A stretch of 64,000 nucleotides of DNA from Brevundimonas sp. 357 (GCF_003938605.1 NZ_RHWX01000008.1:104620-168619); one strand, 5' to 3'. Counted from the first letter of the stretch, positions 48,533 to 58,476 are shown. Notes: generated by a model from the letters alone, not told the origin. A program made the numbers and translations.

Positions 48533-50701
48533 ATGGCCGGAACGCAGCGCAGACCGGCACGCGTCGCCGGGAATCTAAAGCGCTATCGCCGCGTGCGCGC
48601 GGTGATGCCCGCCCTGGCGGCGTCCTTGTCCGCCGAAGACATGCAGGCGCAGTCGATGGCCGAAGCCAGTCCGGGCAAGTGGCACCTGGGCCATGTGAGC
48701 TGGTTCTTCGAAACCATGCTGTTGGACAGGCCGGGCTATGAGCCGTTCGATCCTCGTCTGAAGGAGGTCTTCAACTCCTACTATGAGGCGCTCGGCGAAC
48801 GCATAGGCCGCGATGAGCGAGGTCTGATGACGCGCCCGTCGCTGGCTGAGGTCATGGCCTATCGCGCCGAGATCGACCGACGGATGGAGGTGCGCCTGGC
48901 CGACGTCTCAGCTCCGCTGGAAGGGCTGGAGCGCTACCTGTTCGAGTTGGGGCTCAACCACGAACAGCAACATCAGGAGCTGTTCCTGATGGACCTGCTG
49001 CATCTGATGTCCCGTTCGCCGCTGGACCCGGCGGCCTATGAGAACGAGCCGCGTGCGGCGTTTCTGCAACCGGCGCGTAGCGGTTGGGAGGCGTTCGAGG
49101 GCGGTCTGATCGAGATGGGAGCTTCGGGCGAGGGGTTCGCTTTCGACAATGAACGGCCCGCGCACCGCGTCTGGCTGGAGCCGTTCGTTCTGGCCTCCGG
49201 CCTGACCACCAACGGCGACTGGCTGGCCTTCATGGATGACGGCGGCTACGCGCGGCCCGAACTGTGGCTGAGCGACGGCTGGGCGACGGTCCAGGCGCGC
49301 GGCTGGACCGCGCCCCTCTATTGGCGACGAGAGGATGAGGGGAAGGGCTGGACGGTCATGACGCTGGCGGGCCGGCGCTCCGTCGATCCCGCTGCGCCGG
49401 TGCGCCATGTCAGCTTCTACGAGGCCGACGCCTTCGCGCGGTGGTCGGGCCGGCGTCTGCCGACAGAGGCGGAGTGGGAGCATGCGGCGCGCAGCCGCCC
49501 TGACGCCTTCTCCAACCTGGACGGCGAGGTGTGGCAGTGGACCGCTAGCGCCTATGCCCCTTACCCCGGTTTTCGTCCGACCGAGGGCACGGCGGCCGAG
49601 TACAACGGCAAGTTCATGGCCAATCAGATGGTGCTGCGCGGCGGCGCCTTCGCCACGGCGCCGGGACATGCGCGGCCGACCTATCGCAACTTCTTCTACC
49701 CGGATCAGCGCTGGGCCTTTGCGGGCGTCCGCCTCGCCGCCGCCCCTGACGACGACGCCTATCGCGACTGCGCCGACGACGAGCACGAGGCCTTCCGCCG
49801 TGATCTGGTCGCGGGCCTGGCCTCGTCGCCCAAGAGCCTGCCGCCCAAATGGTTCTATGACGCGCGCGGGTCAGAGTTGTTCGAGGCCATCACCCGCCTG
49901 CCGGAATATTATCCGACCCGGCAGGAGGCGGCCCTGTTGCGCCGGGTCGCCCCGCGCTGGGCCGACCGCTTCGGCTCCGACGCCGTTCTGGTCGAGCTGG
50001 GTTCGGGCGCCAGCGAGAAGACGCGCATCGTGCTGGACGCCGCGCCGGACCTGGCGGCCTATGTTCCCATCGACATCAGCCCTTCGGCGCTGGACGAGGC
50101 GGCCGCGCGGCTGAGGCAGGCCTATCCCGACCTGAAAGTGCTGCCCATCGTCGGCGACTTTGAACACCTGGGCGTTCTGCCCCCTGAAGCAGGGCAGGGG
50201 CGTCGCATCGGCTTCTTCCCCGGTTCGACCATCGGCAATCTGGCGCCGGAGACGGCCGAGGCCCTGTTGCGCGGCATGCGCGACATGCTGGGGCCGGATG
50301 CTCTGTTCATTCTGGGCGTCGATCTGATCAAGGAACCCTCGACCCTGATCGCGGCCTATGACGACGCCGAGGGCGTGACGGCCCGTTTCAATCTGAATGT
50401 CCTGGCGCGCGCCAACCGCGACCTGGGCGCGGACTTTGATCTGGACGCCTTCGCTCATCGCGCCGTCTGGAACGCGGCCGAGGCGCGGATGGAGATGCAT
50501 CTGGAGGCCCTTCGCCCCATGACGGTGCGGCTGGGCAAGCTGGTCTTCCGTTTGGCGCAGGGCGAGACGATACACACCGAGAACTCGTGCAAGTTCGATG
50601 AGGCCCGCGTGCGCGCCCTGGCTGAGGCCGCCGGCTGGCGCGTCGAGGCGTTCGAGGTCAGCGAAACCCCGCGCGTGGCCCTGGCCCTTTTGGCCTGCTG
50701 A
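48533..50701 (+). CDS. egtBD: fused ergothioneine enzyme EgtB-EgtD
   Basis: 722 residues. N-terminal EgtB half (about 1-405): DinB-like iron site (H51, H54 in WHLGHVSWFFETM; H143/H147 in LNHEQQHQEL) and FGE-sulfatase-like domain (GRRLPTEAEWEHAAR, VWQWTASAY). C-terminal EgtD half (about 415-722): histidine N-alpha-trimethyltransferase with PKWFYDARGSELFEAIT, LVELGSGASEKT and DFEHLG. It would trimethylate histidine and attach sulfur to give the sulfoxide precursor. Fungal Egt1 has the reverse order. The frame is continuous; no stop separates the halves. EgtE-like enzyme not seen. GTG at 48494 is a longer possible start. Confidence 0.9.
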   Translation: MAGTQRRPARVAGNLKRYRRVRAVMPALAASLSAEDMQAQSMAEASPGKWHLGHVSWFFETMLLDRPGYEPFDPRLKEVFNSYYEALGERIGRDERGLMTRPSLAEVMAYRAEIDRRMEVRLADVSAPLEGLERYLFELGLNHEQQHQELFLMDLLHLMSRSPLDPAAYENEPRAAFLQPARSGWEAFEGGLIEMGASGEGFAFDNERPAHRVWLEPFVLASGLTTNGDWLAFMDDGGYARPELWLSDGWATVQARGWTAPLYWRREDEGKGWTVMTLAGRRSVDPAAPVRHVSFYEADAFARWSGRRLPTEAEWEHAARSRPDAFSNLDGEVWQWTASAYAPYPGFRPTEGTAAEYNGKFMANQMVLRGGAFATAPGHARPTYRNFFYPDQRWAFAGVRLAAAPDDDAYRDCADDEHEAFRRDLVAGLASSPKSLPPKWFYDARGSELFEAITRLPEYYPTRQEAALLRRVAPRWADRFGSDAVLVELGSGASEKTRIVLDAAPDLAAYVPIDISPSALDEAAARLRQAYPDLKVLPIVGDFEHLGVLPPEAGQGRRIGFFPGSTIGNLAPETAEALLRGMRDMLGPDALFILGVDLIKEPSTLIAAYDDAEGVTARFNLNVLARANRDLGADFDLDAFAHRAVWNAAEARMEMHLEALRPMTVRLGKLVFRLAQGETIHTENSCKFDEARVRALAEAAGWRVEAFEVSETPRVALALLAC

Positions 50702-50732
50702 ACACATCGTCCCGCGCGTCAGGCAAAGAAAA

Positions 50733-50754
50733 ACGGCGAGGTTTCCCACGCCGT
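50733..50754 (-). terminator. terminator of the KGG-protein gene
   Basis: ACGGCG and CGCCGT with a 10-base loop; minus-strand tail TTTTTCTTT. Confidence 0.7.
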
Positions 50755-50782
50755 CGAAAAGTTCTGACATCGATCGCAGCGA

Positions 50783-51016
50783 TCAGCGTTTCGGCGGCGC
50801 CGGATCCTGGCCGGTCTTGTTTCGTGCGCCGTGGGAGGCTTCGCCGCCCTTGCGTCCGGCCTGGGCCGCGAGGGAGCGGTCCTGGGAGAAGCTGCGCTTC
50901 TCGCTGGGCACGCTCGCGCCGCCCTTGCGAGCGATTTCGCGCTGACGTTCCGGGTCCATGGAGGCGAAGCCTCGCTTGGAAACACCGGAGCCGCGGGTGG
51001 GCTGACCTTCGGTCAT
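50783..51016 (-). CDS. KGG-motif (con-10 like) general stress protein
   Basis: 77 residues with two KGG repeats, REIARKGGASVPS and AQAGRKGGEASHG, and MDPERQREIA before the first. This is the small basic stress-protein family related to con-10 / YciG. Predicted disordered. The promoter-like site at 51057-51082 suggests EcfG control. Divergent from the YqjD-like gene. Confidence 0.85.
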   Translation of the reverse strand: MTEGQPTRGSGVSKRGFASMDPERQREIARKGGASVPSEKRSFSQDRSLAAQAGRKGGEASHGARNKTGQDPAPPKR

Positions 51017-51056
51017 TTCAGATGTTCCTTTCGTAGACGGTGGCGCTTGCGCAAAA

Positions 51057-51082
51057 GAACCCGGCGCCGGCGTGGAGGTTCC
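51057..51082 (-). promoter_or_regulatory. candidate EcfG promoter of the KGG gene
   Basis: Minus-strand GGAAC, 17 bases, GTTC. The same layout on the other strand (51139-51164) drives the divergent gene. Confidence 0.6.
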
Positions 51083-51138
51083 GAGAAAGGATTAAAACCC
51101 TGTTCGGTCGACACGAACCGCGCCCATGTGCAGTCGGC

Positions 51139-51164
51139 GGAACTGTGACGATTTCGGCGGGTTC
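51139..51164 (+). promoter_or_regulatory. candidate EcfG promoter of the YqjD-like gene
   Basis: GGAAC, 17 bases, GTTC, about 38 bases before the start of the downstream gene. Mirrors the site at 51057-51082. Confidence 0.6.
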
Positions 51165-51201
51165 TTCGAGGCTCTGAGTGCAGAAGTCAGGAGTTCAGCC
51201 C

Positions 51202-51498
51202 ATGCCGGTTTCCAACGACCCGCCCCCACGCGCCGACAACGCGCCTTCGCCTGAGGACATCATCGAAGGCCGTTCGACGCGCAGCAGCCGCCTTGAAGGG
51301 GCCGCCGATGAGATTCTGGCGGCGGGCGCTCGACCGCGCCCCCTGCGCCGGGCCGTGCGTGAGGATGCGGCCGAGGTGCGCGACTGGGCGCGCCATCGCG
51401 GCTCACAGGCCTGCGAAGCGATTCGCGATGAGCCGATCCGCATGACGCTCTATGCGCTCGGGATCGGCGTTCTGATCGGCCTGCTGGCCGCGCGCTAG
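51202..51498 (+). CDS. YqjD/ElaB-like membrane-anchored stress protein
   Basis: 98 residues: a charged helical region (residues about 20-80) and a single C-terminal membrane helix MTLYALGIGVLIGLLAAR. This is the layout of the DUF883/YqjD family, which anchor to the membrane by the C-terminus in stationary phase. AGGAG stands 9 bases before ATG at 51202. The EcfG-like site upstream supports stress expression. Confidence 0.65.
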   Translation: MPVSNDPPPRADNAPSPEDIIEGRSTRSSRLEGAADEILAAGARPRPLRRAVREDAAEVRDWARHRGSQACEAIRDEPIRMTLYALGIGVLIGLLAAR

Positions 51499-51559
51499 GC
51501 CATTATCGGTTCGGATTGATTCAATCCGAACTCAGATCAATGGTCCGGCATCCAAGGGG

Positions 51560-52261
51560 TCAGGCCGGGCCGGAGGCCGGGCGTGCGATCGGCGCCGCCT
51601 GCATCGCCCGGTCCGAGACGAAGGGGTTGCTGCGCCGCTCGGCCCCGAACGTCGAATGCGGTCCGTGGCCAGGCACGAAGGTCACGTCATCGCCCAGCGG
51701 CCACAGCTTGGTGGTGATGGCCGTCAGCAGGGCCTGATGGTCGCTGCGCGGGAAGTCGGTGCGCCCGACCGAGCCCTGGAACAGCACGTCGCCGACCTGG
51801 GCGAAGCGGGCCTCGCGGTTGAAGAAGATCACATGGCCGGGCGTATGGCCGGGGCAGTGGAAGATCTCCCAGCTCGTCTCGCCCAGCGTCAGCACGTCGC
51901 CGTCGTCCAGCCACCGCGTGGGGGTGAAGCTGCGGGCCTCGGGCAGGCCGTACTTCTGGCCCTGCGTGGGAATCAGGTCGATCCAGAACTGGTCCTCAGG
52001 GTGCGGGCCGACGATGTCGAGGCCGGTCTTCTCCTGCATCTCGGCGGCGGCGCCGGCGTGGTCCAGATGGCCGTGGGTGATCCAGATGGCGTCCAGCGTC
52101 AGGCCGCGCCGCGCGACCTCGCCCAGGATGGCGTCGACCGAGCCGCCGGGATCGATGACGGCGGCTTTCTTCGTCTGCGTGCACCAGACCGTCGTGCAGT
52201 TCTGCTGAAGCGGCGTAACGGGCGTGACGAAGACGCCGATGGGGGCTGAAGGCTGGCTCAT
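51560..52261 (-). CDS. metallo-beta-lactamase fold hydrolase
   Basis: 233 residues with the metal site [25 protein letters not shown] and late FVPGHGP. The arrangement is that of glyoxalase II-like thiolesterases. Substrate unknown. It starts close upstream of tig, on the other strand; gene order elsewhere suggests no tie. Confidence 0.9.
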   Translation of the reverse strand: MSQPSAPIGVFVTPVTPLQQNCTTVWCTQTKKAAVIDPGGSVDAILGEVARRGLTLDAIWITHGHLDHAGAAAEMQEKTGLDIVGPHPEDQFWIDLIPTQGQKYGLPEARSFTPTRWLDDGDVLTLGETSWEIFHCPGHTPGHVIFFNREARFAQVGDVLFQGSVGRTDFPRSDHQALLTAITTKLWPLGDDVTFVPGHGPHSTFGAERRSNPFVSDRAMQAAPIARPASGPA

Positions 52262-52433
52262 GCATCATGAGATAGCGGCCCGATGCCCACAAAGGAACCG
52301 CGTTGCGTTGACGTTTCGGCCCCTTCTCGACATAAGGGCGGGCTCCGAGGCGCCGCTCCCGAAAGGGGCGGCCCTGTTGCTTTATCCACCGCGCGCCTTT
52401 GCGGCGTCGCCACAGAGCGTCAGATACCCGACC

Positions 52434-53777
52434 ATGCAAGTCGTCGAAAAGTCGAACGAAGGCCTCAGCCGCGTGATCGCGGTGACCATTCCAGTCGCTG
52501 AGCTGAATGAGAAGCTCGAAGCCCGCATCAAGGAAGTGGCTCCCCAGATGAAGCTGAAAGGCTTCCGTCCGGGCAAGGTGCCTGCCTCGTACGTCAAGAA
52601 GACCTTCGGCCGCGACTTCATGGGCGAAATCATCAACGCCTCGCTGAACGAGACCAGCCAGGGCGCTCTGGACGAGCTGAAGCTGCGCCCGGCTGCACCT
52701 GCCGAGATGAACCTGACCTCCGACATGGACAAGGTCATCGCCGGTCAGGAAGACCTGGCCTATGAAATGTCGCTGGAAGTCATGCCGGAATTCACCCCGG
52801 TCGACCCCAAGACCCTGAAGCTGACCCGCCCGACTTATGAAGCCTCGGACGAGGATCTGGACGAGGCGCTCAAGGAACTGGCTTCGCAAGCCAAGTCCTA
52901 CGAGGACAAGAAGGGCAAGACGGTCAAGGCCGCCGACGGCGACCAGCTGACCATCGACTTCCTGGGCAAGATCGACGGCGAGGCCTTCGACGGCGGCGCC
53001 GCCACCGACGCCGACCTGGTGATCGGCTCGGGCCGCTTCATCCCCGGCTTCGAAGAGCAGCTCAAGGGCGCCAAGGTCGGTGAAGAAAAGACCATCGAAG
53101 TGACCTTCCCGGAAGAGTACCAGGCCAAGCACCTGGCCGGTAAGGCCGCGACCTTCGACGTCACCGTCAAGGCCATCAAGGCCGAGGTCGAGTCCAAGAT
53201 CGACGACGAGTTCGCCAAGCGCATCGGCCTGGAGTCGCTGGACCAGCTGAAGGAACTGCTGAAGTCCAACCTGAACCAGCAATACGCCGGCGCCACCCGC
53301 TTCAAGCTGAAGCGCGCCCTGCTGGACGTGCTGGACGAAGGCCACGACTTCGCCCTGCCGCCGAAGATGGTCGACGCCGAGTTCGAAGGCATCTGGGCTC
53401 AGGTTTCGGCCGACAAGGACGCCGGCCAGCTGCCGGAAGACGACGCCAAGAAATCGGAAGACGAACTGAAGGCCGAGTACAAGAAGATCGCCGAGCGCCG
53501 CGTGCGCCTGGGTCTGGTCCTGGCCGAGATCGGCCGCGCCAACAACGTCGGCGTCTCGGATCAGGAACTGTCGAACGCCATCATGGCCGAGGCCCGCAAC
53601 TATCCGGGTCAGGAAAAGATGGTCCTGGACTTCTACCGCCAGAATCCGAACGCCGCCGCTCAGCTGCGCGCGCCGATCTATGAAGAGAAGGTCGTCGACC
53701 TGATCGTCTCGGTCGCCGAGGTGAAGGACGAAGCCATCTCGAAAGAAGAGCTGATGAAGGAAGAAGACGAGGCGTAA
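52434..53777 (+). CDS. tig: trigger factor
   Basis: Ribosome-associated chaperone and peptidyl-prolyl isomerase. 447 residues: ribosome-binding tail with [17 protein letters not shown] (near L23 contact), the FKBP-like PPIase domain (about 165-250, [13 protein letters not shown]), and the C-terminal chaperone arms. Starts [14 protein letters not shown]. It opens the proteolysis cluster tig-clpP-clpX-lon. Confidence 0.95.
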   Translation: MQVVEKSNEGLSRVIAVTIPVAELNEKLEARIKEVAPQMKLKGFRPGKVPASYVKKTFGRDFMGEIINASLNETSQGALDELKLRPAAPAEMNLTSDMDKVIAGQEDLAYEMSLEVMPEFTPVDPKTLKLTRPTYEASDEDLDEALKELASQAKSYEDKKGKTVKAADGDQLTIDFLGKIDGEAFDGGAATDADLVIGSGRFIPGFEEQLKGAKVGEEKTIEVTFPEEYQAKHLAGKAATFDVTVKAIKAEVESKIDDEFAKRIGLESLDQLKELLKSNLNQQYAGATRFKLKRALLDVLDEGHDFALPPKMVDAEFEGIWAQVSADKDAGQLPEDDAKKSEDELKAEYKKIAERRVRLGLVLAEIGRANNVGVSDQELSNAIMAEARNYPGQEKMVLDFYRQNPNAAAQLRAPIYEEKVVDLIVSVAEVKDEAISKEELMKEEDEA

Positions 53778-53804
53778 GCCCTTCTTCCCTGACGCGCGTT
53801 AATG

Positions 53805-53834
53805 AGGGGCGGTCCGCATGGGCCGCCCCTGTTT
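53805..53834 (+). terminator. tig terminator
   Basis: AGGGGCGG and CCGCCCCT pair around a loop, followed by GTTTGC, 28 bases after the stop. Confidence 0.7.
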
Positions 53835-53897
53835 GCATGTGAGAAGGGAGACGGTAGGATATCGATGTTTGGTCGGGGTTTCGACACGGAGACGACT

Positions 53898-54803
53898 ATG
53901 CTGAGCCTCGCAACAATGATGGTGTCAGCACTGCTCTCCAGCGCTCCGGTGCAAGCCGCGGGCTCGCCGTCGGAGCAGGGTGACCCCGTCCGGGTCGAGG
54001 ATGTTGTCGTATCGAGCCGACGCCTCCAGGACGAGGCTGAGGCGTTTGTGGCGGAACTGGCGGCGCCGCCGCCCAAGCGCGGTCTGGCGCGATGGCGCGA
54101 GCCGATATGCCTCGGCGTCGCCAACCTGTCGCAGAGCGTCGCGCGCCCGCTGATCGACCACATCGCCACCGTGGCGAGCAGCTACGACGTGCGCATACGG
54201 GAGCCGGGCTGCCAGCCCAATGTCATCATTGTCTTTACGGACGATGCTCCGGGCTTGGCGCGGGGGCTGGTGGAGCATGACGCCGATGCGTTCCGCGTGC
54301 GCTGGACCAGCCAACTGGACCGGGGCCAGAAAGCGTTGGACGCCTTCCAGAACGGCGACTGGCCGGTGCGCTGGTGGCACGTCAGCATGCCGGTCATCGG
54401 CATATCAGGGCGGCGGGCCATCCGGATGCCCGGCGACACCGGCCCGATTTACGTGCCGGGCGAGGGATTGGCGAACAAGGGGCGCCCCATCACGGACGTG
54501 TTGAGCAAGGTGATCGTCATCGTCGATATCGCCAAGGTCGAGGGGATCGAGCTTCCGCTGCTGGGGGACTATCTGGCGATGGTGGCCCTGGCTCAGGTTG
54601 ATCCCGAGGGCGGCTCGGGTCGGTTCGATACGGTGCTGAATCTTTTCCATGAAGCGGGCAGGGACGAGGGCCTGTCGGGCTGGGACAAGGCCTACCTCGC
54701 TTCGCTATACGGGGCGTTTCCGGAGCGCATCGACCGATACAATCATGCCTCTTCGATCGTGCGTGACCTCCGACGAGCGGAGCGGGACGCGCAGCGCCGA
54801 TAA
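53898..54803 (+). CDS. hypothetical secreted protein
   Basis: 301 residues with a signal peptide (MLSLATMMVSALLSSAPVQAA, cleavage near residue 22). The mature region includes WREPICLGVANLSQSVARPLIDHIATVAS and PNVIIVFTDDAPGLARGLVE, neither of which I recognise. A longer open frame from 53865 gives a charged N-terminus, but GGAG stands before ATG at 53898. It sits between tig and clpP, an intrusion into the conserved cluster. Confidence 0.7.
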   Translation: MLSLATMMVSALLSSAPVQAAGSPSEQGDPVRVEDVVVSSRRLQDEAEAFVAELAAPPPKRGLARWREPICLGVANLSQSVARPLIDHIATVASSYDVRIREPGCQPNVIIVFTDDAPGLARGLVEHDADAFRVRWTSQLDRGQKALDAFQNGDWPVRWWHVSMPVIGISGRRAIRMPGDTGPIYVPGEGLANKGRPITDVLSKVIVIVDIAKVEGIELPLLGDYLAMVALAQVDPEGGSGRFDTVLNLFHEAGRDEGLSGWDKAYLASLYGAFPERIDRYNHASSIVRDLRRAERDAQRR

Positions 54804-54912
54804 GGTCGAGCGCAAGGGAGCCTTGCGCCGGCGGGCCAGCGACGCGATATCGTAGGAGACAGGCGCGCGCCGTTATGAGTCGTGCGACCCTCCTGAATTC
54901 GAGAAGGCCTTC

Positions 54913-55554
54913 ATGCGCGATCCGATCGACTACATCTCCAACAACCTGGTGCCGATGGTGGTGGAGCAATCCAGCCGCGGCGAGCGCTCCTTCGACATCT
55001 TTTCGCGCCTGCTGCGCGAGCGGATCATCTTCCTGACCGGCCCGTTCGAGGACGGCATGGCCTCGCTGATCTGCGCCCAGTTGCTGTTCCTGGAATCGGA
55101 AAACCCGAAGAAGGAAATCAGCATGTACATCAACAGCCCCGGCGGTCAGGTGACCTCGGCGCTCGCGATCTACGACACCATGCAATACATCAAGTCGCCG
55201 GTCTCGACCGTGGTCATGGGCATGGCGGCCTCGGCCGGTTCGCTGATCCTGACGGCCGGTGAAGCGGGCCAGCGCATCGCTCTGCCGAACGCGCGGGTCA
55301 TGGTGCACCAGCCCTCGGGCGGCTTCCGCGGCACGGCCTCGGACATCGAACGCCATGCCGAGGACATCATCGCCACCAAGCGCCGTTTGAACGAAATCTA
55401 CGTCCAGCACACCGGCCGCACCTATGAAGAGGTCGAGCGCACCCTGGACCGCGACCACTTCATGACCGCCGAGGAAGCCAAGGCCTGGGGCATCGTCGAT
55501 CACGTCTATGACAAACGCACCCAGGCCGACGACGACGGCGTGAAGGCTCCCTAA
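54913..55554 (+). CDS. clpP: ATP-dependent Clp protease proteolytic subunit
   Basis: 213 residues; serine protease with catalytic S107 in [10 protein letters not shown]132 in VMVHQPSGG and D180 in LDRDHFM. It forms the 14-mer chamber for ClpX-delivered substrates, including ssrA-tagged ones. ATG at 54913. Followed by a terminator, so transcribed apart from clpX. Confidence 0.97.
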   Translation: MRDPIDYISNNLVPMVVEQSSRGERSFDIFSRLLRERIIFLTGPFEDGMASLICAQLLFLESENPKKEISMYINSPGGQVTSALAIYDTMQYIKSPVSTVVMGMAASAGSLILTAGEAGQRIALPNARVMVHQPSGGFRGTASDIERHAEDIIATKRRLNEIYVQHTGRTYEEVERTLDRDHFMTAEEAKAWGIVDHVYDKRTQADDDGVKAP

Positions 55555-55587
55555 CCCTTAAACGCGCTTCGGCTGCGACAATTTGCG

Positions 55588-55615
55588 AGGCGGAGTCCGG
55601 CGACGGATTCCGCCT
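55588..55615 (+). terminator. clpP terminator
   Basis: AGGCGGAGTCC and GGATTCCGCCT pair (one G-T) around GGCGAC, then CGAATCGTGTTT; the T-run is weak. Confidence 0.6.
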
Positions 55616-55657
55616 CGAATCGTGTTTGAGACTCGTTATCAGCGAAGGGGGCGCTTC

Positions 55658-56200
55658 ATGGCGATGCAGTGGAGAGACGACGGGTTTCGATATGGCGCCG
55701 TCACACGGGGGCTGCACTGGGCGATGGCCCTGCTGCTGACGTGGCAGTTCGCTGGCATGGCGATCAAACTGATTGTCGGCCGGGCGCCGATCACCGCCTT
55801 CTGGGTCGGCACGCACAAGGGGATCGGCGTCGTGCTGCTGAGCCTGATCGTGCTGCGCGCTTTGTGGGGCCTCTACAACATGAAGACGCGACCGGCGCAC
55901 GGCGGCGGCTTCTGGGGCCTGGCTGCGAAGGTCGGGCATCTGATGCTCTACGCCCTGATGCTGATCGTGCCGGCGTTGGCGCTGCTGCGGCAGTATGGAT
56001 CGGGCAAGCCGCTGGACGTGTTCGGCATGCGCCTGATTGAGGGCGGGTGGGCAGAGTTGCCGTGGATGACGGCCCCCGCTGACGCCGCGCACGGCTTGCT
56101 GGCCTGGGTGCTGCTGGCGGCCATCGCGGGCCACATTCTGATGGTGCTGGTCCACCGCTTCATCTGGAAGGACGATACGGTCGGCCGGATGGTCGGCTAG
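55658..56200 (+). CDS. cytochrome b561-family membrane protein
   Basis: 180 residues with four membrane segments. Conserved haem-ligand histidines are in RGLHWAMALLL, VGTHKGIGVVLL, HGLLAWVLLAAIAGHILMVL and HRFIWKDD. Cytochrome b561 / YodB-type quinol proteins move electrons across the inner membrane. ATG at 55658 is preceded by GAAGGGGGC. It lies between clpP and clpX with its own terminator upstream. Confidence 0.88.
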   Translation: MAMQWRDDGFRYGAVTRGLHWAMALLLTWQFAGMAIKLIVGRAPITAFWVGTHKGIGVVLLSLIVLRALWGLYNMKTRPAHGGGFWGLAAKVGHLMLYALMLIVPALALLRQYGSGKPLDVFGMRLIEGGWAELPWMTAPADAAHGLLAWVLLAAIAGHILMVLVHRFIWKDDTVGRMVG

Positions 56201-56203
56201 GGA

Positions 56204-56851
56204 TCAGGGGCGGCCCGTGAAAACGCGGTAGCCCTTCTCCTCGGCCGCCGCGATCATCTGAGCGTCGCCTGAGGTGTCGCCATAGGCGGCGGCCAGCTGC
56301 ATGTCCGCGCCGTAGGCGGCGCGCAGGCGGTGCATCTTCTCCTCGCCTCGGCAGTTGCCGCCGACGAAGGTTCCCAGCACGCGGTCCTGATCGTCGAAGG
56401 CCAGGCGTGTGCCGATCAGGTTCTCGGCGCCCAGCTTGCGGGCGAAGGGGGCGACGGTGGTTTCGGGCGAGGCGGTGACGATGACGCGGTGGGCGCCGCG
56501 CCGGCCCCAGTCTTCCCAGGTCGCCAGGGCGTCGGGGCGCATGAAACGCGGCCAGATCTCGGCGGCGAAGCGTTCGGCCTCGGCCTCCAGCGCCTTGCGG
56601 TCGGCGTCCATCAGGAACTCGCGCACCGAGGCGATTTTGATCCGGCCCCGGTCGCGGTCGCCCAGATAGGCGAAGACGGCCGGGATCATCTGCACCAGTC
56701 CGGTCAGCCAGCGCACCGGCCCGGCCCGCCATTTCAAAAAGCTGGTGAAGCTGTCGCGAATCGTCAGGGTGCCGTCGAAATCGAAGGCGACGATGAGTTG
56801 GCCGGGGGCAGGGGACTGGTGAAAGGCTTTTTCGCTTCCCATGTCAGACAT
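56204..56851 (-). CDS. HAD-IB family phosphatase
   Basis: 215 residues. The nucleophile motif AFDFDGTLTIRDS is at about residue 22; the second motif VIVTASPET and the third GDTSGDAQMI follow. The HAD-IB subfamily includes phosphoserine phosphatase-like and cps-related phosphatases. Substrate unknown. Convergent with the cytochrome gene and 4 bases from its stop. Confidence 0.85.
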   Translation of the reverse strand: MSDMGSEKAFHQSPAPGQLIVAFDFDGTLTIRDSFTSFLKWRAGPVRWLTGLVQMIPAVFAYLGDRDRGRIKIASVREFLMDADRKALEAEAERFAAEIWPRFMRPDALATWEDWGRRGAHRVIVTASPETTVAPFARKLGAENLIGTRLAFDDQDRVLGTFVGGNCRGEEKMHRLRAAYGADMQLAAAYGDTSGDAQMIAAAEEKGYRVFTGRP

Positions 56852-57047
56852 TAGCCGTGATCCCCATATTATCTGTCCTGTCCGTTCCCCGAAGCGCGCT
56901 GCGGCGCCGCAACGGGGTTGTGGCGGAACGTGTGATGGGTGATTGTCATTTTTTGAAGACCTTCGATGATAGATTCCTTGGATCGATCGTGAAGGAAGCG
57001 CCTTTCGTCCCAATGTCGGGGCGGATCGCGGATAGTGAGAAGGGTCT

Positions 57048-58316
57048 ATGACCAAAGCCGCCGGCACAGACGCCAAAAGCACGCTCTACTGCTCGTTCTG
57101 CGGCAAGAGCCAGCACGAAGTCCGCAAACTGATCGCCGGACCGACCGTTTTCATCTGCGATGAATGCGTCGAACTGTGCATGGACATCATCCGCGAAGAG
57201 CACAAGATCGCGTTCAAGACCTCCAAGGACGGCGTGCCCACGCCCAAGGAGATCCGCGACGTCCTCGACGATTATGTGATCGGTCAGAGCCACGCCAAGA
57301 AGGTGTTGAGCGTCGCCGTTCACAACCACTACAAGCGCCTGAACCACGCGACGAAGAACAACGACGTCGAACTGGCCAAGTCGAACATCATGCTGATCGG
57401 GCCGACCGGCTCGGGCAAGACGCTGCTGGCCCAGACGCTGGCGCGGATCATCGACGTGCCGTTCACCATGGCCGACGCCACCACCCTGACCGAAGCCGGT
57501 TATGTGGGCGAGGATGTCGAGAACATCATCCTGAAACTGCTTCAGGCGTCGGACTACAACGTCGAGCGGGCCCAGCGCGGCATCGTCTACATCGACGAGA
57601 TCGACAAGATCTCACGCAAGTCGGACAACCCGTCGATCACCCGCGACGTGTCGGGCGAGGGCGTGCAGCAGGCCCTGCTGAAGATCATGGAAGGCACCGT
57701 CGCCTCCGTGCCGCCGCAGGGCGGGCGCAAGCATCCGCAGCAGGAGTTCCTGCAGGTCGACACCGCCAACATCCTGTTCATCGTCGGCGGCGCCTTCGCC
57801 GGCCTGGAGAAGGTGATCTCGGCGCGCGGCGAGGGGGCCTCGATCGGCTTCGGCGCCAAGGTCAAGGAGATCGACGAGCGCCGCACGGGCGAAATCCTCA
57901 AGGGCGTCGAGCCGGACGACCTGATGCGCTTCGGCCTGATCCCTGAGTTTATCGGCCGTCTGCCGGTCCTAGCGACGCTGGAAGATCTGGACGAGGTCGC
58001 TCTGATCAAGATCCTGACCGAGCCGAAGAACGCTCTGGTCAAGCAGTACAAGCGCCTGTTCGAGATGGAGAATGTGACGCTGACCTTCACCGACGACGCT
58101 CTGTCGGCGGTGGCCAAGAAGGCGATCACCCGCAAGACCGGCGCTCGCGGCCTGCGCTCCATCCTGGAGGGCGTGCTGCTGGAGACCATGTTCGAACTGC
58201 CCACCTATGAGGGCGTCGAGGAAGTCGTGGTCAACGCCGAGGTGATCGAGGGCAAGGCCCAGCCGCTGCTGATCTATTCGGAAACCAAGAAGAAGACGGC
58301 CGACGGCGCCGCCTGA
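57048..58316 (+). CDS. clpX: ATP-dependent Clp protease ATP-binding subunit ClpX
   Basis: 422-residue AAA+ unfoldase. The N-terminal zinc domain has CSFCGKSQ and ICDECVELC; the AAA+ core has Walker A GPTGSGKT, Walker [11 protein letters not shown] and pore loop GYVGEDVE. It recognises ssrA tags, helped by SspB. AAGGG precedes ATG. Followed by a terminator. Confidence 0.97.
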   Translation: MTKAAGTDAKSTLYCSFCGKSQHEVRKLIAGPTVFICDECVELCMDIIREEHKIAFKTSKDGVPTPKEIRDVLDDYVIGQSHAKKVLSVAVHNHYKRLNHATKNNDVELAKSNIMLIGPTGSGKTLLAQTLARIIDVPFTMADATTLTEAGYVGEDVENIILKLLQASDYNVERAQRGIVYIDEIDKISRKSDNPSITRDVSGEGVQQALLKIMEGTVASVPPQGGRKHPQQEFLQVDTANILFIVGGAFAGLEKVISARGEGASIGFGAKVKEIDERRTGEILKGVEPDDLMRFGLIPEFIGRLPVLATLEDLDEVALIKILTEPKNALVKQYKRLFEMENVTLTFTDDALSAVAKKAITRKTGARGLRSILEGVLLETMFELPTYEGVEEVVVNAEVIEGKAQPLLIYSETKKKTADGAA

Positions 58317-58339
58317 CGCTGAGGTCCGATCCAAGCGAA

Positions 58340-58370
58340 AAGGGGCGGCTCGCCACGGGCCGCCCCTTCA
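58340..58370 (+). terminator. clpX terminator
   Basis: AAGGGGCGGC and GCCGCCCCTT form a perfect 10-bp stem; the tail is CATCG, so it is a good hairpin with a poor T-run. Confidence 0.7.
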
Positions 58371-58447
58371 TCGTTTCAGAGGCGACCCAGGCGGCCGTCT
58401 GAAATCACACGCTTTTTCACGCTTCTGTGGGCCGCCGCCCCGTTACG

Positions 58448-58476
58448 CTTGAACCGCGTCCAGACAGAACCACATA
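58448..58476 (+). promoter_or_regulatory. candidate heat-shock (RpoH) promoter of lon
   Basis: CTTGAA, 16 bases, then CCACATA, about 115 bases before the lon start. This fits the sigma-32 pattern CTTGAA-N-CCCCAT. lon is usually in the heat-shock regulon. One mismatch in the -10. Confidence 0.4.
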
